64,000 nucleotides of DNA from Adiantum capillus-veneris. Lineage: Eukaryota > Streptophyta > Polypodiopsida > Polypodiales > Pteridaceae. Each line of letters begins with the position of its first letter. Position 1 is the first letter of the stretch. The notes beneath the pieces were generated by a model. The model was given only the letters and a program-made list of their open reading frames with translations, searched no databases and was not told the origin of the DNA. This document shows, piece by piece, positions 13,113 through 24,477 of the stretch. The stretch spans positions 18,697,412 through 18,761,411 of the forward strand of contig CM043965.1 in NCBI GenBank assembly GCA_014529385.2, in the 5' to 3' direction. The translations under genes and the position numbers were made by a program.

Positions 13113-14606
13113 CTATGAAGATTGTCTTTTTTTGTTCTTCTTCTGCAATGCTAATCTGGAAGTAGCATGAGTAGCCATCACATACTGTGTAGCCTCTTGG
13201 CCTGCTACCTCATTGAGAATTTCATCTTGGAATGGGAGGAGAAAATGATCCCTTTTTGTTGCTGCATTGAGAGGTTTGTAGTCTACATAAACCCTCCACT
13301 TACCATTCTTATTTGGCGTGACCACCACTAGAGAGACCCACTCTGAGTCTTTGACGGGGTAGATGAAACCTGCATGTAGCAAATTCCTTACATCTTTGAG
13401 CAATGCCTCTTGCTGAATTATTCCAAGACTTCTGAGCTTTTGCACTACATGCTTACTTCCTTTCTTGAGTCTTATGCACTGCTGCACCATTGTGATGCTT
13501 GTGATCTTGTCATAACCATCAATGAAAAGTGTGGTGAAGTTACCTAGCATAGAGATGTATTCTTCTCTCTCTTCACTAGCTAACTTACTAGAAAGCATCC
13601 AATGTAACTTACTTGTATCCACCAAGGGTTGCGTACCTGATGGTCCCTCTTGGTTCTCTGGTGGTGCTTCAGATTCTATCAATCCTTTTAGATCTCCGAG
13701 GATGACTCCCATCACTTCGATGCTACTGTCACTCTCCTCAATTGTTGTCATCTCTTCTCTCAAGGTGGTCGAAGAGTCACTAGTGAATTCATCTTCTGAT
13801 GCCTCCAAGCTCATGTTGTGTTGCTTTCCGATCATGTTGTGTTGCTTCCCAGTCTTCATGTCATAGAATATGTGCTTTCCCTTAGCATCCTCTATCTGGA
13901 TCATTCCGGTACTCCAATCCTGCTTTGCCTCCATAGCCATGAGCCATGGAATTCCGAGAATGATAGGGTGGCCCTCCCCTTTGTGTGGCATGATAAAAAT
14001 GTCTACCTCCACTTCTGTGTTGAATGCCTTCACTTTGATTGCATTCACAATGCCTACACATTTCACTTTGATGTTATTTGCCATTTTAGCTCGACAGGGT
14101 ACCAGCCTACTTACCTCTAGGCCTATATGGTGCATCATTTTTTCACTCATGATGCATATTTGTGCACCGCCATCTATGTAGATGTTTGAGATATGTTTCC
14201 TCTTGATGTGGGCATCCATGATGGGTAGAATGTCGTCTAGATTCCTGCAAGAGATAGCCCCAGCTATCCTTGGTCTTGACTTTCTATTACTTACCATCTT
14301 CTTCCATTGTCTCCTCGTCCTTGGTGCAAGAAGAAGTAACTGGGGACAGGTTATTTTCAAACCATGCATAAAAACATCTTGAACTAGGTCATATGGTTTA
14401 GCATATGCACCCAGCAAAAAATCCACGATGTTGATCTTCCGTCGAGGCTTAGACGCATGCTTGCTAGACTCTCCTTTTCCTTTCATCTTTTCCTCCCTTT
14501 GAGAGGCCTCTTCGTGCCTAGCACACTTCACTCCCATGGAATCCACTTCTTCTACTTTTCCTTTTTCTTCGTCCTTCTCTCTAACACACTCTTCTACCTT
14601 TGCCTT
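13113..14606 (-). pseudogene. Element B gag C-terminus, protease and RT N-terminal part
   Basis: The frame 14546-13113 (477 codons) is the longest piece of B and continues in frame to about 14606, where element A begins. It holds a Lys/Glu-rich linker, the conserved block INIVDFLLG...KPYDLVQDV, the protease motif YIDGGAQICIMSE (codons ~125-137), the LGIPWLMAM flap-like stretch, then the RT start (EAGFIYP-like, NGKWRVYVDYKPLN, KRDHFLLPFQDEILNEVAG). It ends in a frameshift at about 13180, just before the DGYSGYF catalytic block of the RT. DGGA instead of DSGA is shared by A, B and C and is a known variant in plant gypsy proteases. Confidence 0.85.
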
Positions 14607-15092
14607 GGGGAGGTTATTTAGCTACAAGACAAGAGACATGGCGCCCTTTAGAGAGAGGGGGGGGGGGTATTTGGGTCATGGGATATGATAGGAGAGAGAA
14701 AGGGGGGGTGGGGTATACTATTTTGGAAGATAGGGTAAGTTGCATGTGAGTTAGGGTGCATTATTGGTGAGTTAGAATGCATTATTGGTGAGAGGTGGGG
14801 TAGCTTGAGGGGAGAGAGAAAGGAGAAAGGACAAGGGGAAGAGAGAGGGGGTTGACCTTTTGAGTGGAGGAGAAGAAAAGGGACACACGGCGGGGCAACA
14901 GTGAAGAAAAAGGAGGCAAGGTGGGGATGGGCTGCCCCGCAGGCATGAGGTGGCCTATTTTACCTTTCTCATATATTTACATAATCATACTTTATTTTTT
15001 CTTACTTTTTCCAATGTCTTTTATCACTCCCTCCCTAAGAGGGGGTTTTCATGGGGTGGGGACGAGAGAAGAGGGGTATGGGAGCTATGGAA
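14607..15092 (-). repeat. Truncated 3' LTR of element A
   Basis: Near-identical to 18830-19306 (a few substitutions, G-run length changes). The right edge 'gggagct' is shared exactly by both copies while the flanks differ (protease coding here, B gag there). The left edge at 'ggggaggttatttag' is equally sharp. The two sharp edges are the reason for treating this as a defined unit. Confidence 0.75.
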
Positions 15093-15836
15093 GATTCGCT
15101 AGTGGTTTCATTTGCTGATGTTTCCAGATTCATTTGCTTCTGCTTGCCAATACTCATGTCGTAGTAGATTGTCTCCCCTTTCTTACCGGTCATGCGTAGA
15201 AGGCCAGTACCCCAGTCCTGTTTTGCCTTCATGGCCATCAACCATGGCCTTCCCAAAATTAGTGGATAGCCCTCCCCCTTAGTAGGCATTACAAAAACAT
15301 CTACCTCTACCTCAGTGTTGAAAGCTTTGATTTTCACGGCACTTACCACACCCACACACTTTACTTTTGCGTTGTTTGCCATCTTTGCCTTGCATGGAGA
15401 AGGCCTGTCAACCTCGAGCCCTAATCGAAGCATCATAGCTTCGCTCATTACACAGATTTGTGCACCTCCATCAATGTAGGTGTTTCCAACCCTCTTTCCT
15501 TTTATGTTTGCGTCGACAACTGGAAGGATGTCATCCATGTTGCATCCCGAAATTGCTCCGGCTACCTTTGTTTTGGAGCGTCTTGTACTTACCATTTTAG
15601 ACCATTGTCGCCTTACTTTTGGTGCAAGATGTAGCAGCTGTGGCCATGTAATCTTCGGTCCTTGCTCTGCCACATCCAATGTTAGATAATAGGGCTTAGA
15701 ACTTTCCCCTAGCTGGAAGTCGGTGATGCCCAATTTCCGTCGTGGCCTGGATGGCCTCTTGCTAGTTTCTCCTCTCATGCTTCTCTCATCATCTGATTGT
15801 GTAGCTTTCTCCCTCCTAGCTCTTTCACAGTCATGG
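15093..15836 (-). pseudogene. Element A protease region
   Basis: The frame 15778-15035 (247 codons) aligns with 51640-52330 of C: GITDFQLGESSKPY, KITWPQLLHLAP, the aspartic protease motif YIDGGAQICVMSE, LGRPWLMAM and TIYYDM. Coding similarity stops at codon ~228 (about 15093), where the LTR sequence starts, so the last residues are read-through into the LTR. Upstream of the ATG the same frame stays similar to C to about 15836, so the true ORF is not started at 15778. Gag and protease are one frame in C but are in different frames here, which implies a one-base indel near 15830. Confidence 0.8.
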
Positions 15837-16932
15837 CTTCAAGTGGTTCTAAAAAGGTTACCTTCTCCTTACCCTTGTCCCTCTCCTTTGATAGGGGTGG
15901 ATCCACTACTATGGCTTTTCCTTTCTCTATGTTTACAGGAAGATCAGGTGGTGGGGCTGGTGGAAGAGGTGGGATGGATGCTTGTAGTGGTGTCTGGGGT
16001 GGACGTAGAATTTGTGTTGGTAGGGGTGGTGCTCGGGGTGGGGGTGTTCTTTCTCTAGGGGGTGACAATTGGTTCCTCCTACCTCCTCTATTATAGTTTT
16101 GTCGTGGTTTGGGACAGTAGTACATACCGTGACCGTCTTCTCCGCAGTTGTAGCAATGATACTCCCTGTTTTGTCGTCGTGATCTTCCAGGGTCTTGATC
16201 TCTTTCTTGACTCCTCCCTTGTTGTATTAAGTGGACAGACAAATTCTGCAGTTGGTCAGTAATATGGGCCAACATATCTTGTTGGTCATCTCTTACCCCA
16301 AGAGCCGGTGGTGGTGGTGGAATGGTGGTTGTCGTAGTTGCTGGTCGATGCGATGTTCCTGATTTTGTTGACTCGGTTTCTTTGGCTTTCATTCGCAGCT
16401 TCTTGTCTTTAAGGCGAGCAATCTCAATTGCTAACTCGTACGTAGCCGGGAATCTACCTTTCACCTTCTCCTTGAGAAGCGGCCATAAGCCATGCGTGAA
16501 CCGGTCTTTTTTTAGAAAATCGGGTGCAGCTTCTCCCCTAGCCAGTGACTCAACCCACCGTTCCCACAAATCCACAAATTTGGACTCATAGGTGGCATAT
16601 TCTAAAAGACCCTCCTGCTTCAAGTCTCTCAGCTTGTCCCACAAATTTTCTGAAGTGGTACCTCCCCCAAAGCGCCTCTTAAAAGAGGTTTTTAAGGGTT
16701 CCCAGTCATCCTTGGTTGCTTGTGGAAGTGCATTGTACCATGATCTAGCTTCTAGCTTTATGAGATGCTTAAAGATTCTAACCCGGGACTCATCCGTATC
16801 TTTGTTGCTCACTACACATGCTACTTCAAAGTCATCTAGGAAGTCTGTTACCAAATCCTCCCCCTTCTTTCCTTTAAATGTTGGAAATGCTACACTTGCC
16901 ATGATTACTGAGAGAGAGCTAGAAAGACACAC
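15775..16932 (-). CDS. Element A Gag (capsid and zinc knuckle)
   Basis: A 385-codon frame without internal stops. The likely real start is MASVAFPTF (about 16902), the same first residues as Gag of element C; the upstream MCLSS part is leader. Residues 15-175 form the retrotransposon Gag domain (ARSWYNALPQATKDDWEPLKTSFKRRFG, LWERWVESL, PDFLKKDRFTHGLWPLLKEKVKGRFPATYELA). A Pro-rich linker follows, then a single zinc knuckle CYNCGEDGHGMYYC, another Pro-rich stretch and a Lys-rich tail. Gag would assemble particles and package RNA. The stop overlaps the downstream ATG (ATGA), which is probably the by-product of an indel rather than designed coupling. Similarity to C Gag is clear but far lower than in the leader. 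Confidence 0.85.
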   Translation of the reverse strand: MCLSSSLSVIMASVAFPTFKGKKGEDLVTDFLDDFEVACVVSNKDTDESRVRIFKHLIKLEARSWYNALPQATKDDWEPLKTSFKRRFGGGTTSENLWDKLRDLKQEGLLEYATYESKFVDLWERWVESLARGEAAPDFLKKDRFTHGLWPLLKEKVKGRFPATYELAIEIARLKDKKLRMKAKETESTKSGTSHRPATTTTTIPPPPPALGVRDDQQDMLAHITDQLQNLSVHLIQQGRSQERDQDPGRSRRQNREYHCYNCGEDGHGMYYCPKPRQNYNRGGRRNQLSPPRERTPPPRAPPLPTQILRPPQTPLQASIPPLPPAPPPDLPVNIEKGKAIVVDPPLSKERDKGKEKVTFLEPLEAMTVKELGGRKLHNQMMREA

Positions 16933-16985
16933 TGCTTAACTTGCAAAAGTTTTTTTCTTCTTTACAAGGAGGCGTGTATACCCTC

Positions 16986-17204
16986 TTATACTAGGACATA
17001 GATTAAAACTTCAAACGGTACATTGCCTTGTACCAAAGGTAAGACAAATGGTTGATCTGATGCCAGAACCTCCAAAAACCGCTCCCCACTTGGCATGGTG
17101 TCAATGACATGCTAGTAGTGAACCTTCAAATCCAGTATTACCTTGATTGAGCGTACACGTGTTGGTATGTGTGATCTGTCTTGAGGTAGGTTGTACTGAT
17201 TCAT
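16986..17204 (-). other. Leader frame c of element A (72 codons, one TAG)
   Basis: A frame of exactly the same length (219 bp) and start context exists at 50276-50494 in element C. Here it is broken by TAG at 17114-17112, where C has CAG; in C it is broken by TAG elsewhere. Differences between A and C mostly change the amino acid, so coding constraint is not supported. No domain recognised. Confidence 0.35.
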
Positions 17205-17221
17205 GTGAAGCTTAGAGGTGC

Positions 17222-17446
17222 TTAGTCACTGTCCAAGCTTGTGGGAGAGGGTGGTGTTCTTTCCTGAAACAAACTCAGTAGATCCCTAGTTTCTCTAGTG
17301 AGAGTGTGAGCCAATGCTTCCGTTATCTGTGCTGCAGCATCAGGTGCGACTTGAAAACTGACTGTGATAATTACCTCGGTGACTTGAGTTACCCGATTCT
17401 CAAAGTAGAATAGTGTTGATTCTCTATTGTGTAGAGCTCCTTCCAT
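17222..17446 (-). CDS. Leader ORF b of element A (74 codons, unknown)
   Basis: A small complete frame between primer site and gag. Its counterpart at 50034-50258 in C has the same length and differs at only two residues. By eye the two DNA copies differ at seven positions, five of them synonymous, which suggests purifying selection on the peptide. It is Thr/Leu-rich with an amphipathic stretch (AAQITEALAHTLTRETRDLLSLF) and a Pro/Ser tail; no signal peptide or metal motif. It overlaps ORF a by 23 bp in another frame. Ogre/Tat elements are known to carry an extra ORF before gag, and this could be a counterpart, but I cannot show homology. Confidence 0.55.
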   Translation of the reverse strand: MEGALHNRESTLFYFENRVTQVTEVIITVSFQVAPDAAAQITEALAHTLTRETRDLLSLFQERTPPSPTSLDSD

Positions 17447-17687
17447 TTTGTTGTTGTGGGTTGGTTGTAGGTTGCGGACATGGTTTCGACCTTCTCCTTC
17501 TTCTTCTTGGCACTTGGCCTATGTATATCCACTGGGTTTGGCGTGTTGGTTGACTCTCCCACTGCAAATCGATTACCGTTACGCCTGGCACTCGAGCTTC
17601 GATGGAGATGCGGAGTTTGTCTAGTTGTGCTTGGAGCTCTTCTTCTTCTGTCGTCCAATTAGCAAATCCTGCTAGCCATTCATCCAT
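17424..17687 (-). other. Leader ORF a of element A (87 codons, unknown)
   Basis: A small frame beginning MDEWLAGFANWTTEEEE and ending in a run of Arg followed by a Gln/Asn-rich tail. C has the same frame at 49796-50056 (86 codons) starting at a shifted ATG. A decayed version with the same opening (MDE, then FSN and EEEE) is visible at 21410-21330 in B. Most of the A-C differences in this frame change the amino acid, so constraint is weaker than in ORF b. Confidence 0.4.
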
Positions 17688-17741
17688 TCACAATAGTTTA
17701 AGGGTTTTAGTCTTGTAAACTGAAGGGTTTCATGAAAAGAT

Positions 17742-17758
17742 CCTCAGTGGGGGCACCA
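17742..17758 (-). promoter_or_regulatory. Primer binding site of element A
   Basis: Minus-strand TGGTGCCCCCACTGAGG, three bases inside the LTR end TCA. The opening TGG fits pairing with the CCA end of a tRNA. B (TGGTGCCCCCATGTAGG) and C (TGGTGTCCCCACTCAGG) have near copies. I cannot name the tRNA with certainty. Confidence 0.75.
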
Positions 17759-17760
17759 AA

Positions 17761-17970
17761 TGACAGGAGCAAAGCAAACTCCGAACCCCGACGGCCTCTA
17801 AAACACCGGGGACCAAATGGCGCGCCTCGAGCCTGTCATGGTAAAGCAAACAGGGGGCACCACCTAGCTTCAGCGGCTAGGACGCAAACAACACACCACC
17901 ATAACAAATTTTTCATCCAAGAGAGATGGATGCTTGGAAGTAATGATGAAGAGGAAAGGGAATGAGATCA

Positions 17971-18011
<41 letters not shown>

Positions 18012-19306
18012 AGGTATAGCGGCTTAGTACTTAGGCACCACAAAAGGATGGCGAATCCGCACACCCTTCACACATACACAAGCTCACTCCAAAACACAAG
18101 ACTAGGTGGCGATTCCGCACACCTCACATGGGCAAAACATTGCAAGAAAACATACTCACAAAACCTTAAGCTTTATTTAGAGAATTAGGCGATGAAATGG
18201 GGAGCATAGGGTAGGGGAATGAGAAGGGAGAGAGTGGTAGAGCACATGGTGGATAGGTGGGAGTTGATGGCGAAGACTCGCACGAGGATTATGGCCATCA
18301 TCCTTCATTTAGTTGCCCTTCATCTTCCATAGCCAAGGGTGTAGAGGTCATGCTCAAAACAAGCATGGTGATTGCGGTGATGGTGATGGTGATGGTGTGG
18401 GTGTGTGTGTGTCTGCACTAGGCACACACAGTGCATAGTGTGTTCTTTGGTGATGTTGTGTGTTTTTGTGTGATGGTGACCCCTCTTTATATAGGGGAGG
18501 AGGGGGGGCAGAAATTCTAGAATTTAGAAATGAAGAAATCATTATCTACATAGGCCATGTGACTGTGGGCCCCACTTGTCTGGCTGTGTGTATATGTGCC
18601 AGAACAGCAGTCTCATGAGAGAGAGACTAAGATAGAGAGATGGGTTGATGAAAAAAAGTGAGAGGTGACATGGAGAATAAAGTAATTACAAGAGGGGAGA
18701 GAGAGGAGTGTGTTCAGAGGTGAATCTGTGTGCAGATGTGTGTGAACACAAGAAAAATCAGGTAACCACCGGGTGGGGATGGGTCTGTGGGCACCTTTTT
18801 TTAGTGAAACTGAGTGTGTGTGAGTGTGGGGGAGGTTATTTAGCTACAAGACAAGAGACATGGCGCCCTTTAGAGAGAGGGGGGGGTATTTGGGTCATGG
18901 GATATGATAGGAGAGAGCAAGGGGGGGGTGGGGTATACTATTTTGGAAGATAGGGTAAGTTTCATGTGAGTTAGGGTGCATTATTGGTGAGTTAGAATGC
19001 ATTATTGGTGAGAGGTGGGGTAGCTTGAGGGGAGAGAGAAAGGAGAAAGGACAAGGGGAAGAGAGAGGGGGTTGACCTTTTGAGTGGAGGAGAGGAAAAG
19101 GGACACGTGGCGGGGAAACAGTGAAGAAAAAGGAGGCAAGGTGGGGATGGGCTGCCCCGCAGGCATGAGGTGGCCTATTTTACCTTTCTCATATATTTAC
19201 ATAATCATACTTTATTTTTTCTTACTTTTTCCAATGTCTTTTATCACTCCCTCCCTAAGAGGGGGTTTTCATGGGGTGAGGACGAGAGAAGAGGGGTATG
19301 GGAGCT
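17761..19306 (-). repeat. 5' LTR of element A
   Basis: About 1546 bp, ending CA at 17761 next to the primer site. It contains a TATA-like box (minus TATATAAAG at 18493-18485), a short GA tract (17971-18007) and the block GGTGTGCGGATTCGCCA, which also occurs in the LTRs of element C (49316 and 49392 regions). The outer 480 bp are repeated at 14607-15092. The outer edge begins AGCTCCC and lacks the usual TG. Confidence 0.7.
18485..18493 (-). promoter_or_regulatory. Probable TATA box in element A LTR
   Basis: Minus-strand CCTATATAAAGAGGGG lies about 730 bp upstream of the primer site, well inside the LTR, and precedes a short purine-rich leader. The motif fits a plant RNA polymerase II TATA box. 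Start site not determinable by eye. Confidence 0.5.
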
Positions 19307-19310
19307 TGGC

Positions 19311-20119
19311 TTGTGAAAAGCCCCCATCAATGCCATGGCCGTCCTCTTCATAGTTGTAACAATGGTCGTACTGATTTTGTCTTCGCTGCCTTCTTCCTTG
19401 CTCTGGATTTTTGGCAGGTGCATGCACTTGCTGCACCAGATGTATTCAAAGATTCTCTAACTGGTTAATGATTTGGTTGAGCAGGTCTTGTTGATCTTCA
19501 TCCGATTCTTATGGCTGATTCCTCTGGACGGTTGCTACAAGTGCAACTATGTGTGGTCGGGCCCTAACCGGTTCCTCTTCCTCGGTAGTTCTGAATGTAG
19601 ACGCACTTTATTATCTTAAGGCGGGCTACTTCAATTGCTACCTCATATGTAGCAGGAAACCTTCCCTTCACCTTCTCTTTAAAAATTGGCCATAGACCTG
19701 CCAAAAACCGGTCTTTTTTTAAGGAAATCGGGTGCCCCTTCGCACTCCCTCAGCGATGCAACCCATCGTCCGCATAGATCCACAAACTTTGATTTGTATG
19801 CTGCATATTTAGTCATACTTCCTTTCCTCCACTCCATCAGCAATTGCCACAATTTCTCCGATGTGGTGCCTTCTCCAAAGTGTTTTAGAAATGCTGCTCT
19901 TAGCAGGTCCCACCTCTCCTTGGTGGCTTGCACCAAGGCGTTGTACCATGATCTTGCTTCCACTTTCATTAACAATGAAAAAATACGTAGACGGGAAGCA
20001 TCATCATCCCTTCCAAAGATGACACATTCTATTTCAAGATTATATAGGAAATCCAAAGCATCTTCCCCCACCTTACCCGTGAAGGTCGAGAAGGAAACGT
20101 TTGCCATTGCAAAACACAA
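19311..20119 (-). pseudogene. Element B Gag, N-terminal part
   Basis: The frame 20119-19679 (146 codons) begins with an ATG and MANVSFSTFTGK, matching C Gag. It has the Gag domain blocks ARSWYNALVQATKERWDLLRAAFLKHFGEGTTSEKLWQLL and PDFLKK, then shifts frame at about 19715 (RPVFG). The rest, down to about 19340, is readable across stops and includes a degenerate knuckle in which the second Cys is Tyr (CYNYEEDGHG). At 19307 it is cut by element A. Compared with C, about 75 codons after the knuckle are absent at the junction. Confidence 0.8.
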
Positions 20120-21463
20120 ATTTCAAATTCTTTTTTCTTTTTTCCTTATCTACAAATGACTTAGTTTTTTTCTTATAAGGTTGGGTGGATAGATCAAAAC
20201 ATGATGATAATTGAAACATTAAAGGAGTGATGGTAGTCCAACATGAGAAGGATAACGGGGTTTGGAGAGCTAAAGATCTCTCCTACCACCGCAACACCAA
20301 ACTGATACACAATCTTTTGCTGATAAAAGATCTTCCTATCTACATATATATGTAAGTGCATGTGTTGTAGAAACCTAAACAAAAAAGCAATTGGTCCATT
20401 ATCCACGATGCACAGAGTGTAGAGTACTCACTTATACCCTTACCATTATGGTGTTGACAAGTCAGGACATCCACAAGAGGTCATCGCCCTTCATAGGTTC
20501 CCGCTTCTCTTCATTGCACATCACGTATGGAGTGATGGCGACTTGTTTGACCACTCCTAACCTTTTAGCTAGCAACAATTGCAACTAGTTACTATAATCA
20601 GCTTGTTGCATGAATTCCACACCATTTAATTGTAGCTCATCTCTGACCCATTGGGTTTCACCCATGGTAGTAGACAATTTCTTTAATTTAGGATGGGTTG
20701 TACGGGGAGAGGAGGAAGTCTCTCTACCTGTGATCCCAAATAGCAAGGACAATAGCCAAACCACTCCACTCTAGGGCATGGAAACCTCCTTATCATCTCT
20801 GCTTTGGGGTTCTCAAAGTGAACGGCAGCACTCGCATGCACTCCATGAATCGATAGGCGACCTTTTGCCACTTTGCTTCAAATGACCTTCTTTTTGGAAA
20901 ACTAGGCACTATTCTGCTTTCCGAACTCGAAGCACTTGCATGGCCAGTTGTTTCTCCTTCCTTGGGGGTCACGTGATTTAGGATTGGCCTAGCCCTCCTT
21001 TTCCCTTGGCACGAGGAGCCCCTTTGGGCCACTTAGGAGTTGAGGCTACACTTTTATTTTCAGATTCCTTGGGAAAGAGAGGCATCACTAACCTCTTTCC
21101 TTCCTTAATATGGATGATTTCTCCATGGTGGACATCGATGTAGAGGATTTATGCATCTCCTTTACTTCCATCGATGTCACTCATTGATAGAGTGCAGTAG
21201 GTGACGATAATGAGAGCAGCCTGCTGCCCTCCCTCTGGTGGCTCTTGATTTACGACTAGAATGAGAGCTGCTAGATGGAAAAATTACTTCTTGGATGTTG
21301 ACGACGGTGTATTCCGGCAGGAGCACTTTGATGAAAGCTATTCGTGCTTCTTCAATTTCTTCCTCTTCCGTTCTTTAATTGGAGAATTCCCTCAGTCACT
21401 CGTCCATGGTCGACAATGTGCATTACTTTTAGCATTGTAAGCTGAAGTGTTTCGAGAAGCCCT
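20120..21463 (-). other. Leader of element B, decayed
   Basis: About 1.3 kb between primer site and gag, longer than in A or C. Near 21410-21330 a relic of leader ORF a is visible with TGA and TAA interruptions. A 79-codon frame at 21032-20793 (basic, no domain recognised) has no counterpart in A or C. I see no other feature. Confidence 0.5.
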
Positions 21464-21480
21464 CCTACATGGGGGCACCA
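21464..21480 (-). promoter_or_regulatory. Primer binding site of element B
   Basis: Minus-strand TGGTGCCCCCATGTAGG next to the LTR end. The first ten bases equal those of element A. Confidence 0.7.
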
Positions 21481-21634
21481 AATGACAAGCGCAAGCACAA
21501 AATGGACCCCAGCGGGCTCTACACTAGGACCGTGCATGCCAAACTCCTCACGGAGAGTGAATTGGGGGCACCACCTAGCTTTTAGTGGCTAGGATGTGGA
21601 CACCAGCAATGCAAATAACACTAATTACAGCACA

Positions 21635-21768
<134 letters not shown>

Positions 21769-22794
21769 ACGAAGACGTAGACGTAGATGATGAAACCCCC
21801 TCGGGACGTGAGGGAAAACTTGATTCAAGGTGGTATTTAGAGAAACCTTTTTTTTGGCGAGATGGAGGCCGTGGTGATAGAGATAGAGCGAGAGAGAGAG
21901 AGAGCCTATAGTGCATCCTCTAGGGAAAATTCACGTGTATGAAGGTCCTACTCTTGTGTGTAGCGACCCTTGGAGTCAGTGTGTGTGCATGGATTCCTTC
22001 TCAAGTGCTGACTCCTCGATAGTGACCTCTTAGTGCTCTTCGATTTTTGCAGGTTGCGTTAGTTTAACATAAACTGAATAGATTAGGGCCCTAAGCTGGA
22101 GAGACAAAGCAGGCATACGGGTCCCGGATGGTTGAATGGCGCTTTGTTTTGGGAGGAACAATAAATGATACTCTCCTAGGTGAGCCTTTGTGACCATCAC
22201 CTACAGAGAGGTGGAATATAGAATTGATTTTTCTTACAAGGTTTTGGATTGAAAAAGAAAAATGGATTACCCTACGGATGTTTACTACAGAGATGCGTCA
22301 TGGACGAGATGTCGGTGGATTGCAGGCTTTACTGGTGCCATGATCTAGCACGCTCGTCAACTTCGGTGCCGGTTGGGGCATGCCTTCGACGCCTTTCTTC
22401 AAATTGTGGTTGTCATCGCGTGATCTTGGTGTGCTTTTCAATGCGTCCTCATCCGTCTTTGTTGCTTCTTTTCTGCTTCCGTGTGTACCGTGTGTGTGCA
22501 TTGTTAATGTGTATGTGACTATGTGTGTGTACTCATGCGTGTAGTGTATGTATGTGTATGTGAGTGTGTATGTGTGTTTATAAAAAGAGAGAGAATGGAC
22601 TGAATTTTATAGGACGAGAGAGAGAAAAGAGTGAGCAAGAGATAGATGGGTCTGTGTGAGTACATGAGTGTGTGTGTGTGTAGGGTAGGAGAGATAGAGA
22701 GAGACTTCTTACATAGAGATCGAGAGAGAGTGGGAGAGAGGGTTGAACGAGAGAGACATGGAGAGAGAGCAAGAGATGGGGAGAGAGAGGCTGA

Positions 22795-22867
22795 GTGTGT
22801 GTGTGTGTGTGTGTGTGTGTATGGAAAGAGAGAGAGAGATGTTTCTCCACTAGCTGTTGTCGACACA

Positions 22868-22939
<72 letters not shown>

Positions 22940-22990
22940 TTATGGCTTCCGATAATGGATGAGAGAGAGAGAGAGAGAGAGATGATAATG
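22795..22990 (+). repeat. (GT)n and (GA)n microsatellites
   Basis: GT run 22795-22820 and GA runs 22870-22937 and 22964-22981 in the 5' LTR of element B, in the same order as the GT/GA-rich stretch of the 3' LTR. Confidence 0.93.
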
Positions 22991-23298
22991 GAGGAGAGAG
23001 AGCAAGGGTGTGGTGCCAAGCTGGGGTGACCCCTCTGTGGGCCCACATGTCAAGGAGGGAGGGGTGGCGCATGCAAGAAAAAAAAAGTTTTTTAAAAATA
23101 TTTTTTTCTTGTATTATGCTCCCCAGCGAGTAGGGTTTTTTACCCACGGCCATGGCTCCGAAAGCCGGCCGTGAACACTTTTGAACCCACCACCAAACTT
23201 GGTGTCAAACCCACTCAATAGAAGCAAATATGGAAAATGATGGTGTGCTTACAAACATGAGTACCATGTGAGTGCCATCAATTTCAATGCCCTGGAGT

Positions 23299-23322
23299 GG
23301 GGGGGGGGGGGGGGGGGGGGGG
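23299..23322 (+). repeat. Poly(G)24 run
   Basis: Twenty-four consecutive G. Such a run is error-prone in sequencing and could be of wrong length. Confidence 0.9.
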
Positions 23323-24410
23323 ATGTCGAATTTACCATTGTGCACAGTAAGAGCCATATCCCATCCATAGGCTCTGGAAACTACGGGGGCTGCATGCTCT
23401 GCTAAACATCTCTCACACATGGGGATGTGTTGTAGCCTCTACAATATTTCTACAATTAGTTGATAATTGCAGCACTTCAAGTGTGCCAACACCGAGTCGG
23501 AGAAGTGACGAGTGATTGCGGGTTATCAAGCCTAATTTAGAGCCTAGGTCATCAGAGAGAGAAATTTATACGGGCAGTCTGTTAAATGGGTTGAAAGGGG
23601 CATAATAAATGCCGACTCCTTGTGAAATGGTTGCTGGCATTGTAGGCATTGCAAGCCCTTAGCGTGATGAGCTTCTTATGATGGCGCAATTGTGGTTGTG
23701 TTGTTCTAAGTAAGTGATGGGGACCAATGTCTCCATGGCATGTTGAGAATCTTGGCTCTTAGAACTATTGTGAATCCTACTAAGTAAGCAATGGGGCAGA
23801 ATGTCTCTAGGGCCTGTTGAGAAGCAAGCATCCTTGATGTATTGGTGTTGGTCAAGGGATATGAAGTAAAGACTTCTCTCCAAATATAGTCTCTTGGATA
23901 CACTTATACACCTATATGAGGATATGGCTAGCAAGATGTATTGAGGGAGCTTCGCATTGTTTGCAAAGGATGCAAGAAGGGGGATTAGTCATAGATGCAT
24001 TCTGGATAATTTTTTTAATATGTGCCATGCATTAAGCACTCAACTCTACTATGATTGATGAAAAAATGTCCTTACTAGCATGAGGAAAGGATATATCCTC
24101 GCAACCCACTTGCATGGTAGATCTTTCAAAGCCACAAGGAGTCACTGAGAAGCTTCCTATCTAGCACATCATGCTAAATATGTTAAATAATGATAGAGCA
24201 AATAGTTTTCTCCAGTTTTCGAACTATGTGGCGTGGTGGTTTTTCTCTAAATTCCGATTTTTAGAGTATGTGGAGTGGGGGGGTTTTCTCTAAATGTTGT
24301 CTCCTTAAATGTGGTAATGCAAAGAATGAGAAAGCTCCATGCTTGCACTATTGTTGATGCCCAATGCATTGTGTTTGCAATGCTTTGTATGATGTATCAA
24401 AGTGAGTCAC

Positions 24411-24414
<4 letters not shown>

Positions 24415-24471
<57 letters not shown>
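24415..24471 (+). repeat. (AG)n microsatellite
   Basis: A pure AG run of about 57 bases in otherwise AT-rich unassigned sequence. Confidence 0.95.

Positions 24472-24477
<6 letters not shown>

Larger units (their letters stand above)
14607..19306 (-). mobile_element. Gypsy element A nested in B (gag-protease only)
   Basis: A about 480-bp direct repeat (14607-15092 and 18830-19306) brackets this segment, and element B gag stops at 19307 and resumes at 14606. Minus-strand order: 5' LTR 19306-17761, primer site 17758-17742, leader with small frames, gag 16932-15775, protease 15778-15093, then directly the short right-hand repeat. No RT, RNase H, integrase or polypurine tract is present. The 3' LTR copy holds only the first 480 bp of a 1.55-kb LTR. 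It is either a non-autonomous derivative or the product of deletion and recombination. Confidence 0.75.

Noticed and set aside
20793-21032. 79-codon basic frame in the element B leader as a host gene
   Set aside because: No domain, no counterpart in A or C, and the surrounding leader is decayed.
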